From: a virus
DNA length: 33,112 bases
Direction: 5' to 3' (one strand)
IMG/VR virus record: IMGVR_UViG_3300034106_000911
Coordinates: 1-33,112 of that record
This document shows, piece by piece, positions 1 through 6,299 of the stretch. Under the pieces are notes generated by a model that searched no databases, was not told the origin of the DNA, and saw only the letters and a program-made list of their open reading frames with translations. A program made the position numbers and the translations under genes. The first letter of the stretch is position 1. Each line of letters opens with the position of its first letter.

Positions 1-43
1 GAACCTGCTCTTTGAACATTTCGATGTCGTGTGGCTCAGTCAC
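1..43 (-). CDS. Start of a small late-operon protein (partial)
   Basis: A GTG codon at 41-43 on the minus strand opens a frame reading MTEPHDIEMFKEQV up to the window edge. It lies four bases beyond the stop of the 81-aa gene and continues the late operon. The first residues are polar and helix-prone. Some phages have small XhlA-like coiled-coil proteins near this place, but fourteen residues cannot show that. The start rests on spacing and on a weak purine-rich site (AAGAAG) before it. Confidence 0.4.
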   Translation of the reverse strand, partial: MTEPHDIEMFKEQV

Positions 44-46
44 TTC

Positions 47-292
47 TTACTTGCCCCTTTGACGATACGCACGGGTTTTCTGCGAGATGCCTTTGGGCTG
101 CGCGACGAACTGCTTGCCTTGGGCTTTTCCTCGGCGCTTGGCGGCAGTGGTTCGGGCGTACTCAGCAGGGCTGAGAGCTTTAATCGCAGCCTCTGGTAGA
201 TATCTTTCACCCGTATCAGAAGATCGTTTACCACTCTTTGTCCTCCACTTCTGGGCAGTCCATGCCTTCAAGGATTGCTGCGGGGCTTTCAT
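47..292 (-). CDS. Small basic phage protein with RYLP motif (81 aa)
   Basis: This 81-aa protein is very rich in Lys and Arg and contains KAWTAQKWRTKSGK, then GERYLPEAAIKALSPAEYA, then a basic tail ending in YRQRGK. The W-Q-W-T-K-SGK / RYLP / LSPAEYA pattern matches a small family I know from many uncultured tailed phages and some large algal viruses. I believe it is a DUF5872-like family, but the name is from memory. No enzymatic role is known; the charge suggests nucleic acid or virion binding. Its ATG overlaps the stop of the upstream 98-aa gene by four bases (ATGA), which indicates translational coupling. A competing 64-aa frame at 40-234 is a shadow of this gene. Confidence 0.75.
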   Translation of the reverse strand: MKAPQQSLKAWTAQKWRTKSGKRSSDTGERYLPEAAIKALSPAEYARTTAAKRRGKAQGKQFVAQPKGISQKTRAYRQRGK

Positions 293-585
293 GACGTATA
301 TCCGCCGCCTTTTTCCTTATACCGCTTAGCCAACAACTGCGCCTTACGAGCCGACCATTGACCTGCCGCCGTGCCCTGAACAGCACTATTCTTGATGCTG
401 TTGAACAATGCTTTACGCATACTGGGCTTGGTGTAGTTACCGGCTTGGTTGACCTTGCTCTCGCCGCCTTCTTTGAAAGTACGGATGGGCTTGCCCGTCC
501 CGATCACAGGCTTTTTATCCCCGCGCCGCTTAGCACGGGGGATCTTTTTAGGGTTAATGTCACCCATGCCTCGGGACGCCATCAT
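289..585 (-). CDS. Small basic phage protein with QWSARKAQLLAKRYK motif (98 aa)
   Basis: This 98-aa basic protein has a polar N-terminal half and a conserved-looking C-terminal half: NYTKPSMRKALFN, then GQWSARKAQLLAKRYKEKGG. I recognise this segment as common in small proteins near the end of head-gene clusters of uncultured phages; its function is unknown. The ATG at 585 overlaps the preceding stop (TGATG) and has GGGAAG eight bases upstream; a second ATG follows directly at 582. It is coupled on both sides, by TGATG upstream and ATGA downstream, so it belongs to the same late transcript as the 119-aa-type and 81-aa proteins. Confidence 0.75.
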   Translation of the reverse strand: MMASRGMGDINPKKIPRAKRRGDKKPVIGTGKPIRTFKEGGESKVNQAGNYTKPSMRKALFNSIKNSAVQGTAAGQWSARKAQLLAKRYKEKGGGYTS

Positions 586-938
586 CAGACAATCTTCCCG
601 CGAGTCTTGCCTTTAACAGCACAGCCGTCAGCACGTTTGGAAGCGGAACCACCTTCCGAGAACTTCTTAAATCCGTACTTAGGACCGAACTTCGGCATCC
701 GACGCTTACTCGCTTTGAGCATACCGCCTTTTTTGAAAACGCCTCGGCCTTTCAAAACGTCAGCACGAGTAACTTTGCCGTCACCCGTCAGATCAGGCAT
801 GCCGCCACCGGCTAACTTTTTTTCTGACTCTTCATCCGGCATATCAAGGCTTTTGCCCGGTGCTCGCACCGCAGCCATGTAAATGCCACGAGGACTAGTT
901 GGGCCGATTGCCTTACGAGTCTTAGGACCACTGCTCAT
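585..938 (-). CDS. Small basic protein with dockerin/EF-hand-like loop (117 aa)
   Basis: Basic, glycine-rich protein. In its middle is GMPDLTGDGKVTRADVLKGR. The run D-L-T-G-D-G-K-V-T-R-A-D has the spacing of a dockerin-type calcium-binding loop (acidic or polar at 1, 3, 5 and 12, Gly at 6, hydrophobic at 8), present as a single copy. The C-terminus, RADGCAVKGKTRGKIV, closely resembles that of the upstream neighbour (RAADGIASKGKTKGKMV). I chose the ATG at 938 because it forms TAATG with the preceding stop and has GGCGG nine bases upstream; an ATG at 944 would add two residues. The role is unknown. The position suggests a minor virion or assembly protein, and calcium binding is inferred only from the loop. 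Confidence 0.72.
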   Translation of the reverse strand: MSSGPKTRKAIGPTSPRGIYMAAVRAPGKSLDMPDEESEKKLAGGGMPDLTGDGKVTRADVLKGRGVFKKGGMLKASKRRMPKFGPKYGFKKFSEGGSASKRADGCAVKGKTRGKIV

Positions 939-1318
939 TAGCATTTACCGCCGTAGTTCATACGAACCATCTTGCCCTTGGTCTTGCCCTTGCTGGCAAT
1001 ACCGTCAGCTGCACGACGATAAGAGCCGCCAACCGAGCCACCCTTAGCAAAACGAGTATTACGTTGCTGGACGGGGCCTTCATCTTGGAACTTGGGTGGT
1101 TTGAACGGAAGCGGGGCAGGTTCTCCACCCATCGCCATTTTCTTGACGCCCTTCTTTTTCATGAAGGCCACTTCTTTCTTCATCATTGCCTTGGTGTCGC
1201 CCCCCTTCTTCATTCCCGGCGGACGAGCCATAGCACGGCCAACCATGTCAGGAGTTGCGCTAGCGGGCATAGCACGGCCAGCTTTCGACATATTAATTGC
1301 TCTGCGGGACATTCCCAT
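938..1318 (-). CDS. Small Met/Lys/Gly-rich basic protein (126 aa)
   Basis: This 126-aa protein has a low-complexity N-terminal half rich in Met, Lys, Arg and Ala. It continues with a proline-rich stretch (PAPLPFKPPKFQDEGP) and ends with a tail, RAADGIASKGKTKGKMV, shared with the next protein downstream. There is no predicted membrane segment. A GAGG ribosome site nine bases before the ATG lies inside the end of the preceding 47-aa gene. It is a late-operon protein of unknown function. The shared tail could be a targeting or assembly tag, since the rest of the two proteins is not obviously similar. Confidence 0.7.
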   Translation of the reverse strand: MGMSRRAINMSKAGRAMPASATPDMVGRAMARPPGMKKGGDTKAMMKKEVAFMKKKGVKKMAMGGEPAPLPFKPPKFQDEGPVQQRNTRFAKGGSVGGSYRRAADGIASKGKTKGKMVRMNYGGKC

Positions 1319-1320
1319 GA

Positions 1321-1464
1321 TTATTTCCTCTTGAACTTGCGACCCTTGTCAGCCTTCATGAACTCCTTCCCAACCTTCTGGGGGACTCCAAGACGTTTGG
1401 CTGCTTTCGGGTCGTTAGCAACCAAGGCCATCAAACGATGTTGTTTACCCGACTTGCTTGGCAT
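1321..1464 (-). CDS. Small conserved phage peptide, MPSKSGKQH type (47 aa)
   Basis: This short frame encodes a 47-aa basic peptide that begins MPSKSGKQHRLMALVANDP, continues with KAAKRLGVPQKVGKEFM, and ends KADKGRKFKRK. The layout (MPSxSxKQHxxM, then GVPQxVGKEF, then ADKGxxF) matches a very widespread phage peptide often encoded among late genes; its function is unknown. It overlaps the end of the upstream membrane/coiled-coil gene by 20 bases and stops two bases before the next start. Its last codons carry the ribosome site of the 126-aa gene, so translation of the two is probably coupled. The recognisable pattern makes it a real gene despite its length. Confidence 0.8.
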   Translation of the reverse strand: MPSKSGKQHRLMALVANDPKAAKRLGVPQKVGKEFMKADKGRKFKRK

Positions 1465-1693
1465 TGTGATTCACCAATCTGTCTATTTTCTGCTCCAGCC
1501 GGTCAAGCCGGTCAAGAAGCATCTGGGCATCGGCTCGGACTTCCGCACGGGTGACATGATCACGAGCCACTTCTTCTCGGGTCTTGTTGAGGAGAATCCC
1601 CAAACGTTGAAGTTCGGCAAATTTCTCTTTCACAACAAAACCCAAAACGGCCACGATTCCCGTAAGAACCATGTTCCATACCAACATTTCCAT
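1445..1693 (-). CDS. Small membrane-anchored coiled-coil protein (82 aa)
   Basis: The protein starts MEMLVWNMVLTGIVAVLGF, a single hydrophobic segment at about residues 4-22. An amphipathic, charged helix follows (about 24-80) with heptad-like spacing, for example LLDRLDRLEQKIDRLV. This one-membrane-helix plus coiled-coil plan resembles XhlA/Rz-like or holin-associated small phage proteins. It could help anchor lysis or injection factors in the inner membrane, but no family is certain. The frame can be extended to an ATG at 1759, but that would overlap the DUF6321 gene by 65 bases. The ATG at 1693 lies one base after that gene's stop and is preferred. Confidence 0.65.
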   Translation of the reverse strand: MEMLVWNMVLTGIVAVLGFVVKEKFAELQRLGILLNKTREEVARDHVTRAEVRADAQMLLDRLDRLEQKIDRLVNHNAKQVG

Positions 1694-1694
1694 C

Positions 1695-1949
1695 TCAGCA
1701 GTTCCATGCTCGTAAGGACTTGTTGATACGACTGTTGGGATCATTGGCTGTCTTGGCACTCGTAAGCTTTTTCTTCATTCCGGTCATTCTCGCGCAGAAT
1801 GATTTCTTACGAGCGCCACCTTCCGGCTGCGGACGTTTCAGCCCCGGCTTACCGGGGTTAGCGCGGTTATAAGAAGCCCGACCTTTGGCATTTAAGCCGC
1901 CAGCAGGGTTTTTGCCTTCTTTGCGCTGCCAAGCCGGAGTTTTAGCCAT
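1695..1949 (-). CDS. DUF6321-like small phage protein (84 aa)
   Basis: This 84-aa basic protein begins MAKTPAWQRKEGKNPAGGLN, continues with KGRASYNRANPG, LKRPQPEGG and KSFCARMTGMKK, and ends SRINKSLRAWNC. This series of motifs is what I know as the DUF6321 family of phage proteins, usually 80-110 aa and often near head genes. No activity is established. The paired motifs SFCARM and the terminal WNC contain its two cysteines. The start overlaps the end of the 101-aa gene by eight bases, in keeping with the packed late operon. Confidence 0.8.
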   Translation of the reverse strand: MAKTPAWQRKEGKNPAGGLNAKGRASYNRANPGKPGLKRPQPEGGARKKSFCARMTGMKKKLTSAKTANDPNSRINKSLRAWNC

Positions 1950-2247
1950 AGATCACCATCGTCGAGACTACGGCTGACGGAGCGATATAGATGTTCTCTT
2001 GAAAGAGAAGACCTTCACCCGGCATCAGGACGTAATCCGGTGCGCTAGAACTAGCAAGAGTGTTCACGGTAATCTTGACCGGACCGCCCGATCCGCCATC
2101 GCGAAACACGACTTGCCCAGCCGAAGAGGTCGGGATGATGTAAATCGCTTTCACACGCGAACGGCCAATAACAAGGCTATTCTGGTCCAACAACTGACCT
2201 GCATCAGTGCGGACCTTACTAGCAAGGACATCTGTTTGCATACCCAT
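1942..2247 (-). CDS. Small beta-rich virion-type protein (101 aa)
   Basis: A 101-aa protein with alternating hydrophobic and small polar residues (KAIYIIPTSSAGQVVFRDGG, then VKITVNTLASSS, PGEGLLFQENIYI, VVSTMVIYG), which suggests a compact beta-sandwich. Such small beta proteins after the capsid gene are often head-decoration, head-completion or minor tail-attachment proteins; this role is inferred from position and composition. AGGAG sits eight bases before the ATG. The gene follows a GC-rich hairpin at 2271-2286 that separates it from the 78-aa gene. No close family is recognised. Confidence 0.65.
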   Translation of the reverse strand: MGMQTDVLASKVRTDAGQLLDQNSLVIGRSRVKAIYIIPTSSAGQVVFRDGGSGGPVKITVNTLASSSAPDYVLMPGEGLLFQENIYIAPSAVVSTMVIYG

Positions 2248-2270
2248 CTGAATCTCCTGTAATGGATGAA

Positions 2271-2286
2271 GGGGGCTTGCGCCCCC
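2271..2286 (-). other. GC-rich hairpin between late genes
   Basis: GGGGGC and GCCCCC form a perfect 6-bp stem around a 4-nt loop in the spacer between the 78-aa and 101-aa genes. No T-run follows on the minus strand, so it is a poor intrinsic terminator. It may instead protect the upstream message or tune the next gene's translation. Confidence 0.45.
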
Positions 2287-2296
2287 CTACGAAATC

Positions 2297-2533
2297 TTAC
2301 GGAGTCAGGCTGGAATACAGCGCGATGTACTTGACGGTCGATCCAATCTTGACCGGGATATAACCGGCTTGAGCCGAGACCGCGCCCGTGGCAACACCGG
2401 CAGTGATCGTGGTCGTGCCGACAACAAGAGTGCCCGTTGCAGTGACCGTAACAGCGGCCACCAAATCGCCAGCGATATCGCCCTCGAAGCCATTGTCAGA
2501 CTTAACCGGGCCGGAAAAAGTAGTACGTGCCAT
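2297..2533 (-). CDS. Small virion-type protein after the capsid terminator (78 aa)
   Basis: A 78-aa protein of almost entirely small and hydrophobic residues with repeated Val/Thr/Gly strands (AAVTVTATGTLVVGTTTITA, then IPVKIGSTVKYIALYSS). It begins MARTTFSGPVKSDNGF, a pattern I have seen in short proteins next to capsid genes of marine and freshwater phages. The likely role is a capsid-surface or decoration protein, inferred from composition and location. AGGA lies eight bases before the ATG. It is the first gene past the strong terminator that follows the major capsid gene, so its expression needs read-through or a promoter in 2534-2632. Confidence 0.65.
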   Translation of the reverse strand: MARTTFSGPVKSDNGFEGDIAGDLVAAVTVTATGTLVVGTTTITAGVATGAVSAQAGYIPVKIGSTVKYIALYSSLTP

Positions 2534-2632
2534 TTCAATTCCTCACATGCGAGTAAGTGTTTACCAGTCTGCATGTCGTCAGTCGGGTCTGTCTGGTAAA
2601 CGAATTTTTCCCGATAACGACTGTATATCACC

Positions 2633-2673
2633 AAAAAAGAGGGGCTACAAGCCTGTTTAACTTGTAACCCCTC
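2633..2673 (-). terminator. Rho-independent terminator after the capsid gene
   Basis: On the minus strand a 13-position stem (2661-2673 with 2639-2651, one mismatch) closes a 9-nt loop and is followed directly by six T residues (2638-2633). It begins about 28 bases past the stop of the major capsid gene. It would lower expression of the downstream small genes relative to the capsid gene. Confidence 0.85.
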
Positions 2674-2700
2674 AATGCTAGCCCTCTAGGGAGAAAGCTA

Positions 2701-3609
2701 TCAGGACGCGCCCGGCGAACCGAACATGCCCAGCGGGTCCGACCAGCCGAAGCTATAACGCTCGCGGCTCTTGTACCGGACGTTGCCGGTGTCGAAATCG
2801 CCGTCCATGCTGTTTTGCAGCGGGGTACGAACGAAGTGCTTCATGCCGTTCGGAACGTCGGTCGTCAAGAACCAAGCGTTCGTGTCGGTCAAGAAGTGGT
2901 TCACGGTGTAACCGCCCGGAATCGAACCCATCGCCTTGAGGGCGTTGATGTCGTTGTCAGCGGTCGCAACACGGAGTTCCGTGTCGAGGAGGCGCTTGGC
3001 AGTGAACATCAAAGCCGGGGGAACGATGAGCTTGCCGGGCTTCGCCGCGATCAAGAGACCACGCTCGTCGGTCCAACCAGCGATCTGAATGACAGCCGCT
3101 TCCAACGAAGTTTCGTTGAGGTCAGAAGCCGTCAAACGGTTGCTGTTGGTACCACCCGAGACAAGCGGATGCGAGGCCGAGAACAACGGCTGTCCGTCAC
3201 CGCCCGTGTAGGACGAGGAGAAGCCATTGTTAAGGACCGACGCCGCCTTGACTTGCTTCGTGTACGCCATAGCGCGAGCAAGAGCCTTCGTATAACGCTT
3301 GCTGAGCGAGTCGTACAGGTTGTCTTCAACCGCCTCTTCCGTGATGGAGAAGCCGAGAGCAATCGTCTCGTGGTTGTAGCGAGCAGTCCAAGCTTCTTGC
3401 GCGTTGTCGTACGCAATTGCGGCACCTTCGTTCTTCACGGGGGCGGCGCTGAAGCCGGAAAGCTTGGTCTCTTCTTCGAAGGAACGCTCGGAGGTCTCAG
3501 TCTCGTAGATCTCCTTGTGCTCTTCGCCATAGGTCTTGTACTCAAGGCCGAACAGGGCGTTCAAACCCGGAAGGAGTTCCTTGAGTAATTGTGCGCGTGA
3601 AATAGCCAT
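2701..3609 (-). CDS. Major capsid protein (Mu gpT/HK97-like, 302 aa)
   Basis: The 302-aa length, the position after the scaffold and before a strong terminator, and the sequence identify the main head subunit. The N-terminus is a charged helix (LLKELLPGLNALFGLEYKTY) followed by a glutamate-rich arm (KEIYETETSERSFEEETKLSG). GFSITEEAVEDNLYDSLSKR is typical of a Mu-like head protein helix. TGGDGQPLFSASHPL and LIVPPALMFTAKRLLDTEL also match that family, in which the middle domain binds neighbouring subunits in the HK97-fold shell. AGGAG stands nine bases before the ATG. There is no protease gene in the visible cluster and no large N-terminal pro-domain, so scaffolding is probably supplied by the 324-aa protein. 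Confidence 0.88.
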   Translation of the reverse strand: MAISRAQLLKELLPGLNALFGLEYKTYGEEHKEIYETETSERSFEEETKLSGFSAAPVKNEGAAIAYDNAQEAWTARYNHETIALGFSITEEAVEDNLYDSLSKRYTKALARAMAYTKQVKAASVLNNGFSSSYTGGDGQPLFSASHPLVSGGTNSNRLTASDLNETSLEAAVIQIAGWTDERGLLIAAKPGKLIVPPALMFTAKRLLDTELRVATADNDINALKAMGSIPGGYTVNHFLTDTNAWFLTTDVPNGMKHFVRTPLQNSMDGDFDTGNVRYKSRERYSFGWSDPLGMFGSPGAS

Positions 3610-3624
3610 GTCTTAGAACTCCTA

Positions 3625-4284
3625 TTACAGGCCGGTCGGGTTGTTGTAAGCGTGACCGCCCTCAAGCGTACCGGAGTTCACATACGGAGCATTGAACTTA
3701 ACGATAACTTCAGGGTAGTAAACGGTGCCGCTGACATCAAACGCGGTGTCCGGAACAACGTCGATAATACGCAGCGGAAGCGAATTGGTCGTGCTGGCCG
3801 AGGTCACGAGGACGCCCTGCTGGGAATCATTCGTGGTCGTGTTCAGCGTGTTCGCAACCAAAGCGACGTTCAGACCAACATCTGAGTACGTGAAGCCCGT
3901 CGAGGTCGAAACCACGAGCGAAGCAGTCACACCCGCCACTTGGAACAGGGTGTCCGGATCTTCGACCACGTACGCAACAACGAACGTGCCCGCCTTCACC
4001 GAAGTGCCCGAAATCCAAGCCTGCGAGTAGGTCGGTTGACCCGTCACAGAGGACACAAACGTGCAACCCAAGAAAACACCAGCAAACCCACGAGTGGGAG
4101 CCGTGCTCTCTTCAGTCGTCACAGCAACGGTGCCGTCGTTGACAAACTTCAGCGGGTCGCCATAGCCAATGCTCGAAGCATTAGAAGCAATACGACGCTG
4201 ACGAGTGGCACCGGCGAACACCTGACCGCCGATCAGATTGATCGGCTTCAAGCCATACGGCTTGCTAACGGTAGGATAAGCCAT
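3625..4284 (-). CDS. Probable capsid decoration/virion protein (219 aa)
   Basis: A 219-aa protein poor in charge and rich in Val, Thr, Ser and Gly, with long predicted beta stretches. It begins MAYPTVSKPYGLKPINLIGG, a start typical of small virion proteins placed just before a major capsid gene in uncultured phages. No enzyme motif is visible. It is probably a head decoration or stabilising protein; it could instead be a minor shell subunit. GGAG precedes the ATG by about nine bases. Its stop is 15 bases from the capsid gene start, so the two are expressed together. Confidence 0.7.
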   Translation of the reverse strand: MAYPTVSKPYGLKPINLIGGQVFAGATRQRRIASNASSIGYGDPLKFVNDGTVAVTTEESTAPTRGFAGVFLGCTFVSSVTGQPTYSQAWISGTSVKAGTFVVAYVVEDPDTLFQVAGVTASLVVSTSTGFTYSDVGLNVALVANTLNTTTNDSQQGVLVTSASTTNSLPLRIIDVVPDTAFDVSGTVYYPEVIVKFNAPYVNSGTLEGGHAYNNPTGL

Positions 4285-4305
4285 TTGTTACTCCAAAAAA
4301 GAAAG

Positions 4306-4755
4306 TTACTTGCCCTTACCGAATGAGACCGTCGTCTTTTTATCGCTAAAAAGAGGCATACGTTCATCATTCAGCCTCATAAAGTTGTTGTCTACCGACT
4401 GCAACTGAGACTGAGCTTGCTTCGCGTAATATTCATCACGCTGCTTCATCAGTTCAGCCGGAGCCTTGCAGAGCAACAACCCACCGATCTCGATATTTCC
4501 ACTAAATTTGGAATTCGGATCGGATTGCATCATCAATTTAGGCTGGTCTTCGGCCCTTACAGGCTCCCAACCTTCCCGGAATTTTGCAGAGGTATTAGAA
4601 GGATCTGCTTGTCCCATAATACTCGTGCGTATCCATCGGAACACCCAACCGTCTTGCGGCTCCGGTTCAGGGAGCGTCTGGGGCGGGGTCCATTGTTGTT
4701 TGCGCTTGGTGCCTTCTCGGTTTTCGGCTTCTCGCGCCAATCTGTTATCAGCCAT
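4306..4755 (-). CDS. Conserved-looking late protein of unknown function (149 aa)
   Basis: A 149-aa hydrophilic protein. Notable segments are a proline-rich stretch (WTPPQTLPEPEPQDGWVFRW), WEPVRAEDQP and GNIEIGGLLLCKAPAELMKQ. The last, a short hydrophobic strand then a helix, is a pattern I associate with unnamed proteins between scaffold and capsid genes. The C-terminal third is a polar helix ending in KKTTVSFGKGK. Its ATG lies inside the last codons of the scaffold gene (8-base overlap) behind GGAG, so the two are coupled. A head-assembly or minor virion role is inferred from place only. Confidence 0.65.
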   Translation of the reverse strand: MADNRLAREAENREGTKRKQQWTPPQTLPEPEPQDGWVFRWIRTSIMGQADPSNTSAKFREGWEPVRAEDQPKLMMQSDPNSKFSGNIEIGGLLLCKAPAELMKQRDEYYAKQAQSQLQSVDNNFMRLNDERMPLFSDKKTTVSFGKGK

Positions 4756-5722
4756 TGTTGTTCTCCAGTTTCATGAGTTCACGTGCGTACTGTTCATTGC
4801 TCAAACCAAGACGTTTAGCAAGAGCAACTTGAGTTGTCGTCAGACGAATCTGGCGTGGTGCGGTTGTCCGCGTCACTGGGGCAACTACATTGGCTGCTTT
4901 TGTACGAGTCGGTTTCTCAACCTCTCTCGTTTGATCGGCCTCTCCTTCGAAATACTCAGGAAAACGCCTACGCATGGTCTGGTCAATCTGCTTGTAGTAT
5001 TCATCACTACGAGGATCAACCTTCGCCCTGACCAATTTTTCGTGCAGTCCAAGTGCGAGGGCGGTCATCTCCTCGTCTGTTCCAAACCACGTATTACTCT
5101 GCCTCCAAGCCTCTGCCTTCGGGTCAACTGGCGGGGCGTTGTACTGTGGCTGGTTTTGAACCTGCTTATTTTCATTATTTACGCCTAATTCAGACTCTTG
5201 TAAAGATGGTCTGAATTTTTCTACCTCACGGAGCCGTAATTTGGCATCCGTCAGAACCTCTTGGGCTGCGGTAATAGCCTCCGCATCCCCCGATTCATAA
5301 GCCGCACGGAGTTTATCCTTTGCCGAATTAAGTTCTGTGTTAGCGGCTTTAGTAATCTCGTGGGCGAATACCCGCTCCCCAGTACCTAATCGCTGCTTTA
5401 ACTGGCGATTTTCTTCGTACTGAGCCTGTGCAAAACGAAGGGCTTCTTCCTTCTCACGGGCTGCGGCTTCTTTAGCACGACGCTCGTCGTGGTAAACCCG
5501 CTTCATCTGAATCAGCTTGTTTTTTACCTTTTCGCTGTATTCATCAAGCGAGTCATTTTCCAAATCTTCCACCACCTCCTTGGGTAGTGGAGCGCGGTCC
5601 CGGTCCTTAGTTGGGGTATCGTCTATAACTTGTATATCTAACGAGTCCCCGGAATCCTGTTCAGAAGACGCTTTCGTCTCCTCAATCTCGTCCGGAAACT
5701 TAAATTCCTGCTGTTCAGCCAT
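4748..5722 (-). CDS. Scaffold-like head assembly protein (324 aa)
   Basis: This 324-aa, strongly acidic and helical protein has the composition of a phage scaffold. The N-terminal 60 residues are acidic and probably disordered. A long coiled-coil follows at about 65-185, rich in Lys, Glu, Ala and Gln (for example RRAKEAAAREKEEALRFAQ). Next come a flexible Asn/Gln/Pro linker (about 185-205), a helical segment and a basic C-terminal region ending TTQVALAKRLGLSNEQYARE. The last part looks like a small helix-turn-helix, where scaffolds usually bind the coat protein. It sits between portal and capsid genes, the usual place. AGGAG is nine bases from the ATG. The function is inferred from composition and order; no specific family was recognised. 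Confidence 0.7.
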   Translation of the reverse strand: MAEQQEFKFPDEIEETKASSEQDSGDSLDIQVIDDTPTKDRDRAPLPKEVVEDLENDSLDEYSEKVKNKLIQMKRVYHDERRAKEAAAREKEEALRFAQAQYEENRQLKQRLGTGERVFAHEITKAANTELNSAKDKLRAAYESGDAEAITAAQEVLTDAKLRLREVEKFRPSLQESELGVNNENKQVQNQPQYNAPPVDPKAEAWRQSNTWFGTDEEMTALALGLHEKLVRAKVDPRSDEYYKQIDQTMRRRFPEYFEGEADQTREVEKPTRTKAANVVAPVTRTTAPRQIRLTTTQVALAKRLGLSNEQYARELMKLENNNG

Positions 5723-5734
5723 GATAATTACTCC

Positions 5735-6112
5735 TTATGCTCGTCGGATTCCACGGGGGTCTTCAACCACCGCTTCCACCGTATCGTCGTTAATGATGCG
5801 GAACTCTCGACCGTGGATGACCACACGGGTGCCTGAATACGGACGAGTCAGAACGAAATCGCCCTCTTTGCACCACGGTCCTGTCGGAAACCGATCCTTA
5901 TCCTGATAGCAGAGGTCTCCCATCTTCACGACGAACAGAACCACGGTGGTCTGCTCCTCGACTCGTTTGGTGTCGTCTGCTTTGATGATTCCCCCATCGA
6001 ACTCCTCTTCTACGTGCGGAACCGCACACAGAATTCGGTAGCCCTTGGGTTCTGGCAGTAGTTTTGCCTTCGCGGCCTCTTCCTGCGTCTTCTCTACGTC
6101 GATGCTACTCAT
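5735..6112 (-). CDS. GroES-like co-chaperonin (125 aa)
   Basis: This 125-aa protein shows the plan of a 10-kDa chaperonin. A first strand, GYRILCAVPHVEEEFDGG, runs into GGIIKADDTKRVEEQT (residues 40-55), which lines up with the GroES mobile loop that contacts GroEL. Then come VVLFVVKMGDLCY and a turn, FPTGPWCKEGDFVLTRPYSG (matching the GroES stretch of VKVGDxVLF type), and a last strand, FRIINDDTVEAVVEDP (matching the I-L-x-x-x-D-I-L-A-I-V end). Phage co-chaperonins such as T4 gp31 replace GroES to fold the coat protein. The place of this gene between portal and scaffold fits that job, with the host GroEL as partner. It overlaps the 64-aa gene by eight bases. Confidence 0.75.
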   Translation of the reverse strand: MSSIDVEKTQEEAAKAKLLPEPKGYRILCAVPHVEEEFDGGIIKADDTKRVEEQTTVVLFVVKMGDLCYQDKDRFPTGPWCKEGDFVLTRPYSGTRVVIHGREFRIINDDTVEAVVEDPRGIRRA

Positions 6113-6299
6113 CGTTTTGTTCCATCCTCTTCACTAGGTCTTTAATGTGGTTTTTAGCGAGGTCTAGACCCTGTAATACCCCGCATAACCTCTTGTATTC
6201 AGGCTCGCTAAGCTTGCCTTGAATTAGTGTCTCAACAATCAATCGACGCTCTTCTTCAAGCTTAGAGTCGAGATAGTCGAGTGGTGTGCTGTAACTCAT
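6105..6299 (-). CDS. Small helical protein between portal and co-chaperonin (64 aa)
   Basis: A 64-aa protein beginning MSYSTPLDYLDSKLEEERRL and continuing as two amphipathic helices (VETLIQGKLSEPEYKRLCGV, then LDLAKNHIKDLVKRMEQND). Small proteins of this form often sit directly after a portal gene in podovirus-like head clusters, but no function is known. The ATG shares one base with the portal stop (TAATG), which shows tight translational coupling. A 209-aa frame at 6262-6891 on the same strand is a low-complexity shadow of the portal's Gln-rich tail. Confidence 0.65.
   Translation of the reverse strand: MSYSTPLDYLDSKLEEERRLIVETLIQGKLSEPEYKRLCGVLQGLDLAKNHIKDLVKRMEQNDE

Noticed and set aside
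358-882. Plus-strand open frame of 174 aa opposite the late genes
   Set aside because: It lies antisense to three recognised small late genes with good coupling signals and has no ribosome site; it is a shadow frame.
1694-1759. Longer start for the membrane/coiled-coil protein
   Set aside because: The 22 extra residues would overlap the DUF6321-like gene by 65 bases, while the ATG at 1693 sits one base after its stop, directly before the membrane segment.
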